64,000 nt of DNA. Origin: Caprella mutica (lineage: Eukaryota; Arthropoda; Malacostraca; Amphipoda; Caprellidae). Every line of letters starts with the position of its first letter. The first letter of the stretch is position 1. The DNA lies in NCBI GenBank assembly GCA_947561585.1, contig CANNZV010002345.1, forward strand, positions 1 through 64,000, read 5' to 3'. A program made the position numbers and the translations under genes. Shown here piece after piece: positions 11,227 through 23,300 of the stretch. The notes beneath the pieces are model-generated. The model was given only the letters and a program-made list of their open reading frames with translations. It made no database searches and was not told the DNA's origin.

Positions 11227-13065
11227 CCAAATTCTAGGAAATTCTTCAGACTGTAAGAATTGGTTCTAATGAGGTTTTCAATCATGAAATAATAGAATAA
11301 TGATGGCAATGCATAGCTACTGAGCACCAAGGTTAGCATACCTAGTTAGATTAACTGCAAGACTAGGGTTATTAATTCAAGCAGCAGAAGCCGAACTCTA
11401 TAAATTGCTGATTAGACTAGCTATGATTGACCGTATTTTATGAATAATGGCCATTTTAATTCGGTAATTGAGACGCTGATTGGTAAGCCGACCAACTATT
11501 AGTAGCTTCTCATGGGCAGGCAAGAAATCTAGCACCGTTCATGTAGAATGTGCAGATGCTCTTAGATCCTATTTATACATTGGATACGTCTTGATATATA
11601 CTAGTTCTTTATTATATAATATAAGATTTTTTGCATATCTTCATTGAACTGATTGTTGAACTAACGAATAATGAAATGATGAACTTGTACGTAAGATATC
11701 TATATTGTAGCTTAAATTCGCTATCAAAATAGGGTTACCATCATTTTTTAAATATCCAGAAAAATTATAATAATCATATATTTATCTTCAGAAATGAAAA
11801 ATTGTCACCTGATGATATTTAATTTCTTATTCAAAAGGAATAACAGGGTTACTATCTGTTATACAGACTGTATATAGCTATTTTAACCTGCACATCATAT
11901 CATATTATTTCAGTGTTTTGTATGCAATTTCAGACCATCATTTCAAACACTGCAATAAAATAGACTCACTTATGACTACATATCATCAATTTATATTCTG
12001 TGTTGTTATAAAATAGAAACAAATAGACTCTTTTTCAAAGGAGTGTTGAAATAAATGTTAAAGAGAACCTAATATCAGTTATAGGCTTTGATTTGAGTCT
12101 AATGTGATTCCTTGTGTGATGAAACTGATACGGTTGATTTTCAGATGTATTTTTCAAGATAGACCATAACATAGTATAAAGTTTTATCCTGCCCATACGA
12201 AGTTCGTCTGAGCTTTTCGGACAGCAGTTTTGGAATTATTAAACAGAGCCAAAGAGATGGAAGAGAAATGAAATAGTTATTAGAAAACAAAGAGAACAGA
12301 AAGGTAAACTTCAAAACTGTCCTTTATTTATATCAATTTACTAAGGGTATGAGTATTCCAGATGTTTTATCATGAAACGCATTTATTTATTTGTAATATT
12401 GTTATTTGCATAAAAATATTCAACCAAACTGCCTGAAATTTCGTGGGAAAATTGGTCAATATCCAGTAACCGATTTATCAGATTTTAGAAACGATCAGGT
12501 CAAAGGTCAAGGTCATTTATAACTCAAGTATTATTGGATGGTCGAGGTGGCTTGTAAGCAGCGGCGAAGATATGCGCTCTACGAGTGCTCGATTTATTTT
12601 CCATGTTATGACACGTGCAGCTTAATCTTCTACAAAATCTGACACGCTTTTTATCATCTGTTTTTCACCAAAACTTCTTTTCAATCCAAAAAATGAACTT
12701 AGGCCTAAAAAAAAGCTCATCGTCGTCTTCCATTCTTTCGAAAACATATCTTCCTAGATTGTAATTAAAATCTAGATTAAGACCTTCACATTTCTGAGGA
12801 ATGATAATATTATTAAGAAAATAGGATTAAAGCATTTATTATCATGGGTGACGGTTGTATTATACAAGTCCTTACATGAGGTTTATAGTGCTAATGTTGG
12901 TCCATCAAACACAATGTTTGCTCTGTGTGTCCGACACACCCACACAGTGTTTGCCTCTCGGGTCCACTCTGTTGACACTATAACGATAGCGAAGATAGAA
13001 AAACACGGCACATTTCGCTCGATTGATGGCAGCGAAAAAGATCGCCATTTTTGGGGGATGAAGAT
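11227..13065. other. Unique AT-rich DNA, no supported gene
   Basis: No array or transposon is recognised. A short frame at 12848-13102 runs into the following 72 bp array and matches nothing I know. The one notable signal is the nuclear-receptor-like half-site cluster at 12497-12515. Confidence 0.5.
12497..12515 (+). promoter_or_regulatory. Triple AGGTCA half-site cluster
   Basis: Three AGGTCA hexamers lie in tandem: the first two with a one-base spacer (DR1 arrangement), the second and third directly abutting, which also creates TCAAGGTCA. DR1 and TCAAGGTCA are known binding forms for HNF4/USP-type and FTZ-F1/ERR-type nuclear receptors. No gene is visible nearby, so a regulatory role is only a possibility. 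Confidence 0.3.
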
Positions 13066-13590
13066 GACTTTTGTGGGTGAAGGATGGGAATCTAGGGAAT
13101 GAAGAGGTTATTTGTGGGTAAATTGTAAGAAAGAGAAGGTTTTTGTGGGTAAAGGAAGGGAATCTAGGGAATTAAGAAGCTATTTGTGGGTAAATTGTAA
13201 GAAAGAGAGGGTGTTTGTGGGTAAAGGATGGGAATCTAGGGAATGAAGAAGCTATTTGTGGGTAAATTGTAAGAAAGAGAGGGTGTTTGTGGGTAAAGGA
13301 TGGGAATCTAGGGAATGAAGAAGCGATTTGTGGGTAAATTGTAAGAAAGAGAGGGTTTTTGTGGGTAAAGGATGGGAATCTAGGGAATGAAGAAGCGATT
13401 TGTGGGTAAATTGTAAGAAAGAGAGGGTTTTTGTGGGTAAAGGATGGGAATCTAGGGAATGAAGAAGCTATTTGTGGGTAAATTGCAAGAAAGAGAGGGT
13501 TTTTGTGGGTAAAGGATGGGAATCTAGGGGATGAAGAAGCTATTTGTGGGAAAATTGCAAGAAAAGAGATGTTTTTTGTGGGAAAAGAAG
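13066..13590 (+). repeat. 72 bp tandem array, about 7 copies
   Basis: Each unit has GGGAATCTAGGGAATGAAGA, a TTTGTGGGTAAATTGTAAG stretch and GAAAGAGAGGGTTTTTGTGG. The period is 71-72 bp. The first and last copies are the most diverged, as is usual for array edges. Confidence 0.9.
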
Positions 13591-14060
13591 AGAATTATCA
13601 GGTCTTTGATGGACTGAGTATTATGTATAATATAAATACGTATATCTATTGAATTATGTAAATGAGAAATAAACTTGAAACTGAAAATGGTAAATGTGTA
13701 ATGAACATTAGGTCCCGATATAAAAAAGATGATAGAAAGTTATTTTAAGAAAAAATTAAGTTTTGTGGGAGGACGGTATAGTAAGTAATATTTTAATTGA
13801 AACTATTTTTTTTATAGGAAAAAAGTAGAAATGTGAAAGAATATATCAATAATAATGAAGACACTAAGTATATACAAACAGGTAAAATTTGTTCAAAATT
13901 AGACTGAAATTTTCTTGAATCATAGAACTATCTGTGCTACAAACAACGACCAAATTTGAAAGAAAACTATGAAGACTATGGAATGATTATTATTTTCATG
14001 AGGAGAAACTGATTTTTGTGAGAGATTTTAATACACAGAAAATAAATTATCAATGATGTA

Positions 14061-14252
14061 GATCTCCTCTATAGTGAATGTAGTGTCCTGAGAGAATTAT
14101 CCCGTATAGTAAACAAATTTTCGTTAGTCTGCCATTAATAGCCATCAGTTTATAGAAAACTAATCGCCATTTTATGGCAGACTTAAGAAAATTTGTTTAC
14201 TATACGGGGTAGTTCTCTTAGTCAGAACTCTACAATCACTATAGAGGAGTTC
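14061..14252. mobile_element. 192 bp hairpin MITE with TA duplication
   Basis: The left arm (CTCCTCTATAGTGAATGTAG onward, then CCCGTATAGTAAACAAATTT) and the right arm (AAATTTGTTTACTATACGGG, ending CACTATAGAGGAG) pair over about 75 bp with few mismatches around a short loop. TA lies at 14059-14060 and 14253-14254. It is non-coding; the structure fits a Tc1/mariner-type MITE. Confidence 0.85.
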
Positions 14253-14254
14253 TA

Positions 14255-15636
14255 AAAAAGGTGAAATATAACTCCAATTACTTTGCTATTTGCAGATTCT
14301 AATCCTGATCTCCCAGGTTGAAAGCCAACTAATTGATATGTTCTGTGTGGACAAATTTGCGCTGTAGATTGCCTCTAAAATTCATCAGATAGTTGATGTC
14401 GAAGCGTCAGCCATCTCGGTTCCGATCGTGTCTATTAGGTCCCTGATCCAATTTTCACCGTAATTAACTTCAGCAAACAACCCCAACTAAAAAGTTGATG
14501 GGGGAAAATTGGTGAATTTAGCGCAGTTAATAACTTACTTGATAGATATTTAATGGTAGGTGGGAGGGGCGTAATGAAGTGAATTAATTGCTTATTAGGT
14601 CGCAGTGATGAACAGAAACAAGTTTTATTGTTTGGAATAAAGTTTGTAGGCTAGAAATTTATGGTTAACTAAATTGATAATAAATTGGTAATGAACTTCA
14701 GTTTTTCCATGTTTTTAATGGAATAATAATGTATTTTGTAACTAAGATGTTTGTTTACGTTAGAGAGAGTTTAATACACTTGTTAATTTTCGATTATCCC
14801 ATCATATAGTTTTTTATTGGGTATTGAATATATTCGTTATAACTGTGATGAGCGCTATATATTAAATACGGTATTAAATAATTAGATATACTTAAATGAT
14901 ATAAAAGATATAAAAATTGATTGTTTTAATATAATATTTAAAAAAATATTTGATTTGAATTAAAATGGTATAACTTTATTAATAGATTTAAATAAATTTT
15001 ATTTCTAAAAAATACATGTAAAATAGAAAATAAAATAATAATAATTGAATTTTATTCATGTTAAAACATTTATTAAATTTTTTAAACAATATTTAAAAAT
15101 AAACAAAATATAAGTTACAAGTAATTTCTTTAATTGTGTACTCAGTGATCAGATATTTTGTGACGAATATCACAGGAATATTACGAAAAGGTCGAAATGG
15201 AATCATATTGGTATATGCATGTCGCAGGAACATTCCCTGGACATCGAAGTGCGATATTACGACAATTAAGCGGATATTCAGGGAATATATGAACTATTCA
15301 AGAATTTGATTATTTTATTGATTATACATAATTATTTTATGCAATATACATAATTATATTTTTAATTTGATTATGTTATTGATTATTCATAATTATTTCA
15401 TGGAATATATATAAATATATATTTAATTTGACTATTTTTTTCATTAAACATAATTATTTTATGCAATATACGTAATTCTTTAATTTGAATATCTCATCAA
15501 ACGCATATTTTTTTATTAATTTTCTTTTATAAATACTTATTTGTAAATGGATTATTATATTATGTTTAAACTATATTATGTAATATTTTGATACAACAGT
15601 TAAACTAGTAATATATTATATAGGACTGCGACAATA
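14255..15636. other. AT-rich DNA, no gene seen
   Basis: Mostly very AT-rich with poly-A/T runs. No coding frame, hairpin element or array is supported. Confidence 0.5.
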
Positions 15637-15789
15637 GGGTTAGTTCCAAGTTATCGGTCGGTTCCTCATTTTCGAAAATAGTAGAAAAATTATATAAAAA
15701 TTATTTAACATTTTAAGTCGTTCTTCTAATTGGTTACTTTTTCTTCAATGTTCGAAATTGTGGAACCATCCGACCAGTCAGACTTTACC
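15637..15789. mobile_element. GGGTAAGTT hairpin MITE, copy 4
   Basis: The left arm GGGTTAGTTCCAAGTTATCG with GGTCGGTTCC pairs with a right arm GAAATTGTGGAACCATCCGA that ends GACTTTACC. TA flanks both ends (15635-15636 and 15790-15791). The centre is AT-rich. Short frames starting inside it are chance. Confidence 0.8.
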
Positions 15790-17178
15790 TACCTTATTCA
15801 AGTTTGCATATTTGTCAAATATACCATTAACAGAGCTCAAGAATATTGTAAATATTTTTCAAGATTTAAACTCGACAAAATGTCAGAGTCGCTCCATGTT
15901 TGGATGTCTGTCGTCAGTCCTAGCCGTAAGTCTCAGCTATAGCTCGTAAGTTTCTGGAAGAGGTTTGGCGCCATATATGGCAAAGGGAGATGTTTGAACT
16001 GCCCCCTTCATGTCCTAGCTTGGCACGACCTGTAGGTGGTACTGGAATTAAAGGTGAGGATTAATTATTTCTAAAGAGAGTCATCACATGTTGAGAATTA
16101 TTAAATTTTCAAAATTTCTTTTCGATCGAATCCTAGTTTTAAAAAAAATGAAAAAATGGATGATTTCAATGAAAAATAAACTTTAGTTTATAAACATGAA
16201 TGATTTCAACAAATAAAAACTTAAGATATAGGGAAAATGTTACAAAACATCATTCAAAAGAATACTCAAAAAATATATTACATTTTCACTACTTTAATTA
16301 ATTATTTATTTTATTCATATAAATTGTTTTATAATAAAAGCCATAAAATTAAGTAGGGATCTCTTAGAAAACCAAGTTAGTTTCCCTTAATTACCGATAA
16401 CCCCACACTACTCTTTCTACCTGGGATGCAACCTGAACCTAAAAGTTGGCCAATTTGTAAGCCAGGGGACAGGTATGTAGCTGCAGATAAGCTATCAGTT
16501 GTTATCTTTGCTATCAGTTGTTTGGAGAGACTTATGAGCAAGTGGAGAAATGTAACCTGACAGGATTCGAGAAAAGAAATCGAGATGTGAATTGTAAAAT
16601 TCACTTATAACTAATTATTGTTTAACATAATATTTACAAATATTGGTGGTTGTTTTAACCCATCATTGTGTATAGAATTTACAAGAAGTTGTTCCAGGAT
16701 TTATTCAATAAAAAAAAACTTAGAAGTTAATAATCAATAGTATTTTCAACTTGTCAGTTAGTACATCGGATACAGGTTTTCAGACAGTGTGTATTTAGAA
16801 GAATCATTGGTAGATTCCACTGCATATTTTTCCATGCTAGTGTAAACAGTCAACTTATTCACGTCTTGATTGCCCGGAAACACAGCTATTGTGGGGCCAC
16901 AGAAGATTAAGTGGGTATTCTCTCTTAATCTTCCATGGCCCTGCCATAATTTCATATGTGAGTGGCCAAATTCTGTATCTTAAAGAATGTCTAAACAACG
17001 AAATTAATTGATTCTTCTACATACAAATTAACTAATGAAATAATGGTGATTTTATAAATGGAATTTTTTTTTCTTAATTGTTTCCGAAAAAATATTATTC
17101 ATATTTAAATTTGAGAAAATCACATTTTTCTAATTTCCTATTATATCCAAATCTTACAATTTTTTATCTTTACCCATA
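15790..17178. other. Unique AT-rich DNA with one GGCCATAG hairpin
   Basis: Only short, unrecognised frames are present. At 16887-16950 a two-armed hairpin TTGTGGGGCCACAGAAGATT ... AATCTTCCATGGCCCTGCCA is the dispersed form of the GGCCATAG repeat. Confidence 0.55.
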
Positions 17179-17186
17179 CTCATTTT
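17179..17186. repeat. hAT target duplication, left
   Basis: The 8 bp CTCATTTT sits directly outside the left terminal repeat and is identical to 19412-19419. Confidence 0.9.
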
Positions 17187-19411
17187 CAGAGCTGGGCGCG
17201 CGAACCTTTTTTTAGGTTCCGAATCCGAATCCGAACCCGAATCTTAGTCGATTTTGGGTTCCGAACCTCCGTATAGCGAACCGAATTTGGAAAAGTTTGG
17301 TCCAAACATTTGTTCCGAACCAAAAATTTAGTCCGAACATTTGTAAGCTATCCTCTGATTTTTAGGCTATTAGGGCAACCTATATAAAAAACAGTTTTTC
17401 AACAAGATAATAACTATTTGTCAGAAACAAGTTACAACGAGAAGATTTCACTCTATGTTAAAAAAACACATGTCTTATTTATAAACCTACGTTACTGTAT
17501 TTTTAAAAAGTTGTTAGTTTTTGTACTAAACTAATGTGTACCAAATTTCAAGTAAAAATATTTAATATATAAGGAGAAATAAATACATAGCTATATAAGA
17601 GATTGGCAACTGAGTGAACTGAACTGTTATTGGATGGAGTGTGAACCAATCACAGCTCGCGCATTTGTCTCTACTACATAAAACGTGGACACATTCTTGC
17701 GTATTGGGTAACCAATCTGTATTTCTACGTTGCCACACGTTACTAAGGTACAATTAATTCCATAATTTACGCTTATTTACGTCGATACGTAAATATTTCA
17801 CTTTTGAATTGAAAAAAATAGTTGGTATTTATGTAGGAACAAAGTCAAGAAAGGCCAGTAAATTTAAAGAAATGACATGAAAGATATAAAGTAATTTAAA
17901 AAAGATATGCCTATAATACATACGTCAAATTCATTAGGGTTAATATAATAAATTTATAATAATAATTATACTGTGACTTCATATGAATACATTATAGAGG
18001 ATTTGCACTCGTAGAACTGCTGTTTCATGAAATAAAACTAATTTAGTGAATTTACTAAATAGGAATAAGAGATTCATAGAAAATAAGTTTTTACTATTAG
18101 TTTTCAAATTTTCATTTACATTACAACATTTTTGATTAATCCGATCTAGAAAACTGATGATATAAAACCTTTTTGCATTTTGTTTGAATATGAAAGTACT
18201 ATAGGTACAATACGTTATACGGTATTCCAATACTCTATTTAATTAACTTTTTCTTCTATTCAATATATTAGAAAGGTCAAACAGTGAAGATTATTGTGAA
18301 TTTTTCTCTAAGTTATATTATAACTTATATACATATAATATTATAATACCTATATAGTATATATAAATTATAATCAATTCAATTTTAAAGCGAATACCCG
18401 AATACATGATCTTAAATTATCTGTTCAGCCAATCTACTTACCCGTCAAAAGTTTGCTTATTTGAGTCATTTCAATATATTCTCTTTTAAAAACCTTCATT
18501 TGATATTTACTCATACATTAGTAAAAGCAAAAGAAAAAAATATCATTCAAAATAAAAGTAACAAGCTAAGACAAGAAACAAATATTTAAAAGATGTTATT
18601 GTACGAAGCTTGGTGTGCGCAATTATTCTCGCACATATTTGATCTCGCTAAGCCGCTATAAGAGTTACAGTTAACTGATTATAGTGAAATATTCACCCTT
18701 ATGTACTGAAAAACACTCTTGCATCTAATGCCTGGAAAGATCTCTGATATATTCCTAATATTATTATAGATTTGAATAAATGCTCATAATATGAGTATAT
18801 TACCATTTATCACCTTCGTTTTTGTCTAATCGTATGTATTTACGCGAAAAATTAAACGATTGAAAAGACAGCTTTAAAATCGGTCTTGAATTTAAGTTAT
18901 TATTATTATTCCATGAGGACTGGTTAGCCAACGGCTAAGGTACTAGGATAGGGTGTTATGTAATGTCACCTAATATATACGTTTATAACTTTACCTATAG
19001 TTCTACATATTTCAAACAATTTTAATTGAGATTTGAGGGAACATAATCCGTTATTAAAGAATTAACTTGTTAAGATTATTATAAAACTTACCGCTATTCA
19101 AGAAATGATGAATAACGTAATGGAAGAAGAGCGGGGAAAGACGCATGTTCTTCGCTTCAGTGTTAAGCAGAAACCTATGTATATAATAGTAGCCGAGAGG
19201 TACGGTACATGTTCAAAACGTAAAATAATTAAATGAACAGGTCAGTGTTCCCAGGGTACGGAGGTTCGGACTTGCGAAAAAGACATTCCGAACACTGAAG
19301 TCCGAACCGTTCTTGAAGAGGTTCCGAATCCGAATGTCCGAACCCATTTTCTAGTCCGAACCGGTTTGCGAATAAAGGTTCGCGAACATTCTTGCGGAAT
19401 GCCCAGCTCTG
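17187..19411. mobile_element. Non-autonomous hAT element, 2.2 kb
   Basis: Terminal inverted repeats are CAGAGCTGGGC on the left and its exact reverse complement on the right. A second matching block (GCGAACCTTT) sits a short distance inside. It is flanked by a perfect 8 bp duplication CTCATTTT. The TIR form and 8 bp duplication are diagnostic of the hAT superfamily. Both subterminal regions are full of TCCGAACC and TTCGGA motifs (17205-17345 and 19260-19395), resembling hAT subterminal transposase-binding repeats. The 1.9 kb interior is AT-rich and has no frame longer than about 83 codons and none that looks like a transposase or BED zinc finger, so it would need a transposase in trans. The perfect target duplication suggests a fairly recent insertion. 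Confidence 0.9.
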
Positions 19412-19419
19412 CTCATTTT
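19412..19419. repeat. hAT target duplication, right
   Basis: CTCATTTT, identical to the copy at 17179-17186. Confidence 0.9.
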
Positions 19420-20108
19420 AAATATCTTCAATCATTACAATTAGTACAATCTCTTTATGCAAACGTGAAATTAGTAAACTGAAAAAATAAATATATTTTC
19501 CCTTCTTTGACCATTTAACAACAATCACAGTCTGGTTACAGAGCTGTAAACATCACACTTCAATCACGGTCTACTCCTCTGCCTTGATTAAAATAATTTT
19601 TCCCAGCCTGTAGCTTACCATCACTTTTTTCTTTATTACTTTTTAATAGCCTCAACTCACTCTTAATTAATGAAATCAGAGCTGAAATGATATACCCAAC
19701 CAGTATACGACCACACCCAAGTAAAAAAAAACTGTCACTCTCATCAAACGCAGAGTGTGTTTCTAGAGGTATAAAGACTGTGATGCTGCAAAGAAGTCAA
19801 GGAAATGACTGTACGGTGTAGTTTTTTGTCTAATTTAGTTGTCTGTTTGTTGTAGTGTACTTTAATGGGGTATCGTTTGATTTAAAGAGTTTTAATGATT
19901 TCATCTACTTTCGAAAATTGGATTTGGCATTCGATCTTAGTAATTGGATGCCATTAGTTTGCTATCTGAATTATGGAAAGGAATTAGTATCAGTATTCAG
20001 AAATTGGAATAAATTTATCTACAAAATTATTATTATTTTAAAAATATACAAAATTATTATTGAAAAAAGAATGACATAATTCATTAAAAACATTTTGAAT
20101 CTTGAAGG
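19420..20108. other. AT-rich DNA, no supported gene
   Basis: A 74-codon frame at 19855-20079 begins at GTG, becomes isoleucine/lysine-rich and resembles nothing known; AT composition explains it. Nothing else is seen. Confidence 0.45.
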
Positions 20109-20553
20109 GCAGTGCACAGTGAAGGGCTTAAGCAGTTAATACAGTGCACAGTGAAGGGCTATCACAGTGCGCAGTGAAGGGCTAGAACATGCTAACACAG
20201 TGCGCAGTGAAGGGCTAGAACATGCTAACACAGTGCGCAGTGAAGGGCCAGAACATGCTAACACAGTGCGCAGTGAAGGGTTAACACAGTGCGCAGTGAA
20301 GGGCTAGAACATGTTAACACAGTGCGCAGTGAAGGGCCAGAACATGCTAACACAGTGCGCAGTGAAGGGTTAACACAGTGCGCAGTGAAGGGCTAGAACA
20401 TGTTAACACAGTGCGCAGTGAAGGGCCAGAACATGCTAACACAGTGCGCAGTGAAGGGTTAACACAGTGCGTAGTGAAGGGCTAGAACATGTTAACACAG
20501 TGCGCAGTGAAGGGCTAGAACATGTTAACACAGTGCGCAGTGAAGGGCTAGAA
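20109..20553 (+). repeat. Higher-order array of 33 and 23 bp units
   Basis: Two forms share CACAGTGCGCAGTGAAGGG. The long form adds a GAACATG-containing tail and the short form ends GGTTAA. From about 20230 they follow the order long-long-short, repeated three times as an 89 bp super-unit, with the GGCCAG versus GGCTAG and ATGCTAA versus ATGTTAA variants in register. This is a compact higher-order repeat. Confidence 0.88.
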
Positions 20554-21134
20554 AATCCCTACCCATTCAATCGTGAAAGAGAAATTGCGTTTATATTTCC
20601 TCTCATCGAAAGAACTTTCAGGCGAAATTTCCCAGTGTTTTTTCCTGCAGTGAGACACTGTAAGTGTATTATTTTGATGCCTAGTGAGCTAAAGCGAGTC
20701 ACTTTCTCCCGAAAAGCAGGCACATATGCAGCCAAATGGTGAGAAAATACCTAGGCACCAATCGTAACATTTCACTTCTTAGTTTGAAAAAGAATTAGCC
20801 TATTATGAAAATAGGATATTAATTTAATAGTGAAATATCATGAGATTATTTCATTGCCTCTGACTATTTTTAATTGATTAATGGAAGTTTTATTTGTTTA
20901 ATGTAATTTTTTTTAATAGAATTTCCTATTATAATCATACTTATGTTATTGTACATTGTTCAATTATATTAGTTCAAATAGTAAATTAATATATGCTTTA
21001 AAAGTTATATAATTATATAAATTAAATTTATCACTTTGGCCTTATAGTACTTGAACATCTTAACCATTTGTTCATTTAAAATAGATTCTTCATACAGATG
21101 TTTACAATTATTTTTTCATTATAACATTATAAAA
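20554..21134. other. Unique DNA, no gene supported
   Basis: A slightly less AT-rich stretch (20554-20750) follows the array and continues an open frame from it (20467-20742), but the frame matches no family. The remainder is AT-rich. Confidence 0.4.
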
Positions 21135-21529
21135 ATGACGGATCTCTCGAACTTTCCAAGAGGCAAAATTGTTTCTTTTTCTCGTATGTCAGCCGCCAGT
21201 GTAACAGAAACTGCACCATTGTTTGGTGTTACAAGATCGTTAGGGTACGTACACACTACAAGCGGAGTAGCGCGGAGCGGAGCGTCATTAATATCATTGT
21301 TTATTTGCAGCGCCGCTCCGCTCGCAGTGTGAACAGCCAAGCGTCTCTACATACGAATACCAAACAACATTAATGGCGCGCCGCTCGCGCCGCTCCGCTA
21401 CGCTCGTAGTGAGTTTGAGCCCGTACTGTCTCAAAAGTAAAGGCTTACTTTGAAAGAGAAGGAAAAACGTCCTTAGCAACGCACATGTCTGGAAAAAAGT
21501 CGAAGTTGGAACCCCAGTTGGAAACTTAA
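21135..21529 (+). pseudogene. Tc1-like transposase N-terminal relic, interrupted
   Basis: Reading from the ATG at 21135 gives a short segment beginning MTDLSNFPRGKIVSF and including ASVTETAPLFGVTRS. That is the first helix-turn-helix of Tc1-type transposases, which bind the element's inverted repeats. The frame is broken at 21243 by a hairpin MITE. Directly after it, at 21425, the family resumes as TVSKVKAYFEREGKTS and SGKKSKL, then stops at 21527-21529. Removing the MITE and one TA copy still leaves a frame error, so the gene was probably already decaying. No DDE catalytic domain follows. Identification rests on the recognisable two-part HTH match, and I am fairly confident. Confidence 0.8.
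21243..21423. mobile_element. GC-rich hairpin MITE inside the Tc1 relic
   Basis: It begins GGGTACGTACACACTACAAG and ends GTAGTGAGTTTGAGCCCG, with TA on both sides (21241-21242 and 21424-21425). The arms carry GC-rich blocks of GCGGAGCGGAGCG type. A third, internal copy of the arm (CCGCTCCGCTCGCAGTGTG, near 21316) suggests a compound or rearranged hairpin. Its GC content contrasts sharply with the surrounding DNA. Confidence 0.75.
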
Positions 21530-21845
21530 CGAACAGTTTCCCATTTTGTTTCCATTTTTTCGTTCAATCACAGCTCTATATTATTTATAAATCTAGGCAT
21601 TGGGTACAAAATAACATACAATTTGAATATCCTTTACTGCAATATCTTCTTGAAATAAACAGCTAAACGTAATTTGATATATGTCGTTAATTGGGAATTA
21701 ACCCTGAAGGAAAAATGATATTGTTTACAAAACGAGCAATTTAATACATATATAAGCATATTAATTCTGAACTTTTATATTAAATACTTATTGGTTAATT
21801 TCTGATCTAGTTGATAAAAAACCTATGCTGCGTTGTTTCTGGGGT
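21530..21845. other. AT-rich DNA, nothing identified
   Basis: No continuation of the transposase and no repeat is recognised. Confidence 0.4.
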
Positions 21846-22313
21846 AACATTGTCACAATATTGTAAATGTTGTTACGATATTGGGACAATATTGTTACAA
21901 CATTGAGACAATGATGTTACAATATTGAGACAATGTTGTTACAATATTGGGACAATGTTGTAACAATATTGGGACAATGTTGTAACAATATTGGGACAAT
22001 GTTGTAACAATATAGGTGCAATGTTGTAACAATATTGGGACAATATTGTTACAATATTGGGACAATGTTGTAACAATATTGAGACAATGTTGTAACAATA
22101 TTGGTGCAATGTTGTAACAATATTGGGACAATGTTGTAACAATATTAGGACAATGTTGTAACAATATTGGTGCAATGTTGTAACAATATTGGGACAATGT
22201 TGTAACAATATTAGGACAATGTTGTAACAATATTGGGACAATGTTGTAACAATATTTGGACAATGTTGTTACAGTATTGGGACAATGTTGTTACAATATT
22301 GGGACAATATTGC
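21846..22313 (-). repeat. 22 bp tandem array A, about 21 copies
   Basis: The unit is GGGACAATGTTGTAACAATA plus TT, with GGTGCAATG and AGGACAATG variants. The reverse complement of the unit matches the repeat at 61410-63531, so the two arrays are the same family in opposite orientation. Frames such as (SQYCYNIV)n are repeat artefacts. Confidence 0.92.
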
Positions 22314-22429
22314 CTCGACAGACATTGTTACCAGTGACAGTTTAGATAAGACTGCCAATAAATTTTTTTATCGTAAGTGAAGTGTGACGTCAACCTATCA
22401 CCAAGAAGACAGATGATAGGAAATAAAAG

Positions 22430-22480
22430 TGATATCAAAATGATATCAAAATGATATCAAAATGATATTAAGGTGATATC
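22430..22480. repeat. 11 bp microsatellite-like repeat
   Basis: TGATATCAAAA repeated four times, followed by diverged TGATATTAAGG and GTGATATCATT. The short tract is surrounded by AT-rich DNA. Confidence 0.8.
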
Positions 22481-23300
22481 ATTCACCAAATGGTATAATT
22501 TTTATGTTCAAAATTTTCGTCATAATTTCGAAAGAGTAAATTAATGTTTTTTCCTATAGTAAATTTTCTTTCATTTTAAGGAAATAACTTAATATTTATA
22601 AATACTTTGAGTATTTCTTGCAGGTAATTAGGGTTAGTTATTACGGGTAAGAAATATTTTTCTCATTTACTATCGAAATTATCTAATGTTGATCATTGGA
22701 AAATTATCAAATACTTGGATTTTTTTATAATAAATTTAAATTTTTTTTAGAGAAAAAAATTATTTTTGAGATTTAAATTTATTTGAAATAATTTTTATTA
22801 TATTTTGAATATATTTCTCGATAATGTTTAAAGTATATAAAATAAATATACTTAGCAGTAAGTAAATATATGTACATTAATTTATGTATATTTAATATAT
22901 GTGCTGTATTATCAATTTATCATTATATATATGACATATATGTAATGATTATTTAATGTATAATGATGCATAAACAATTTTAAATCTGTATTTAGTAGTA
23001 TGTATCATTTATATTCAATTTTATCAATATTTTTACTATATATAATTAAAAGACAAAGTAACTACCTTAAAAAAAATAACAATAAACGAAGTTGAATAAT
23101 TAAAATACCAATACATGTAATTCAATATACTTTTATAACCAATAAAAATTTCCCTTCACCGCAGTCTTTCCTGTAATGGCTAATTAAAATAACTTAAAGA
23201 AAGCATTATCTTAAACAATAAAGTATTAATTATATCTTTAGTGGACAATTAACACTGACTGTAAATAGTTAAAAGAGTGTCAAGTTACGGAGGAGAGAAT
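22481..23300. other. AT-rich DNA, no gene seen
   Basis: Extremely AT-rich sequence with ATATAT-type runs. No coding or structural feature is supported. Confidence 0.5.

Noticed and set aside
12848..13102. 84-codon frame
   Set aside because: It runs into the 72 bp array and has no recognisable motif; too weak to call a gene.
15730..15949. Two overlapping plus-strand frames near 15.8 kb
   Set aside because: They start within a MITE arm, match no family and overlap each other.
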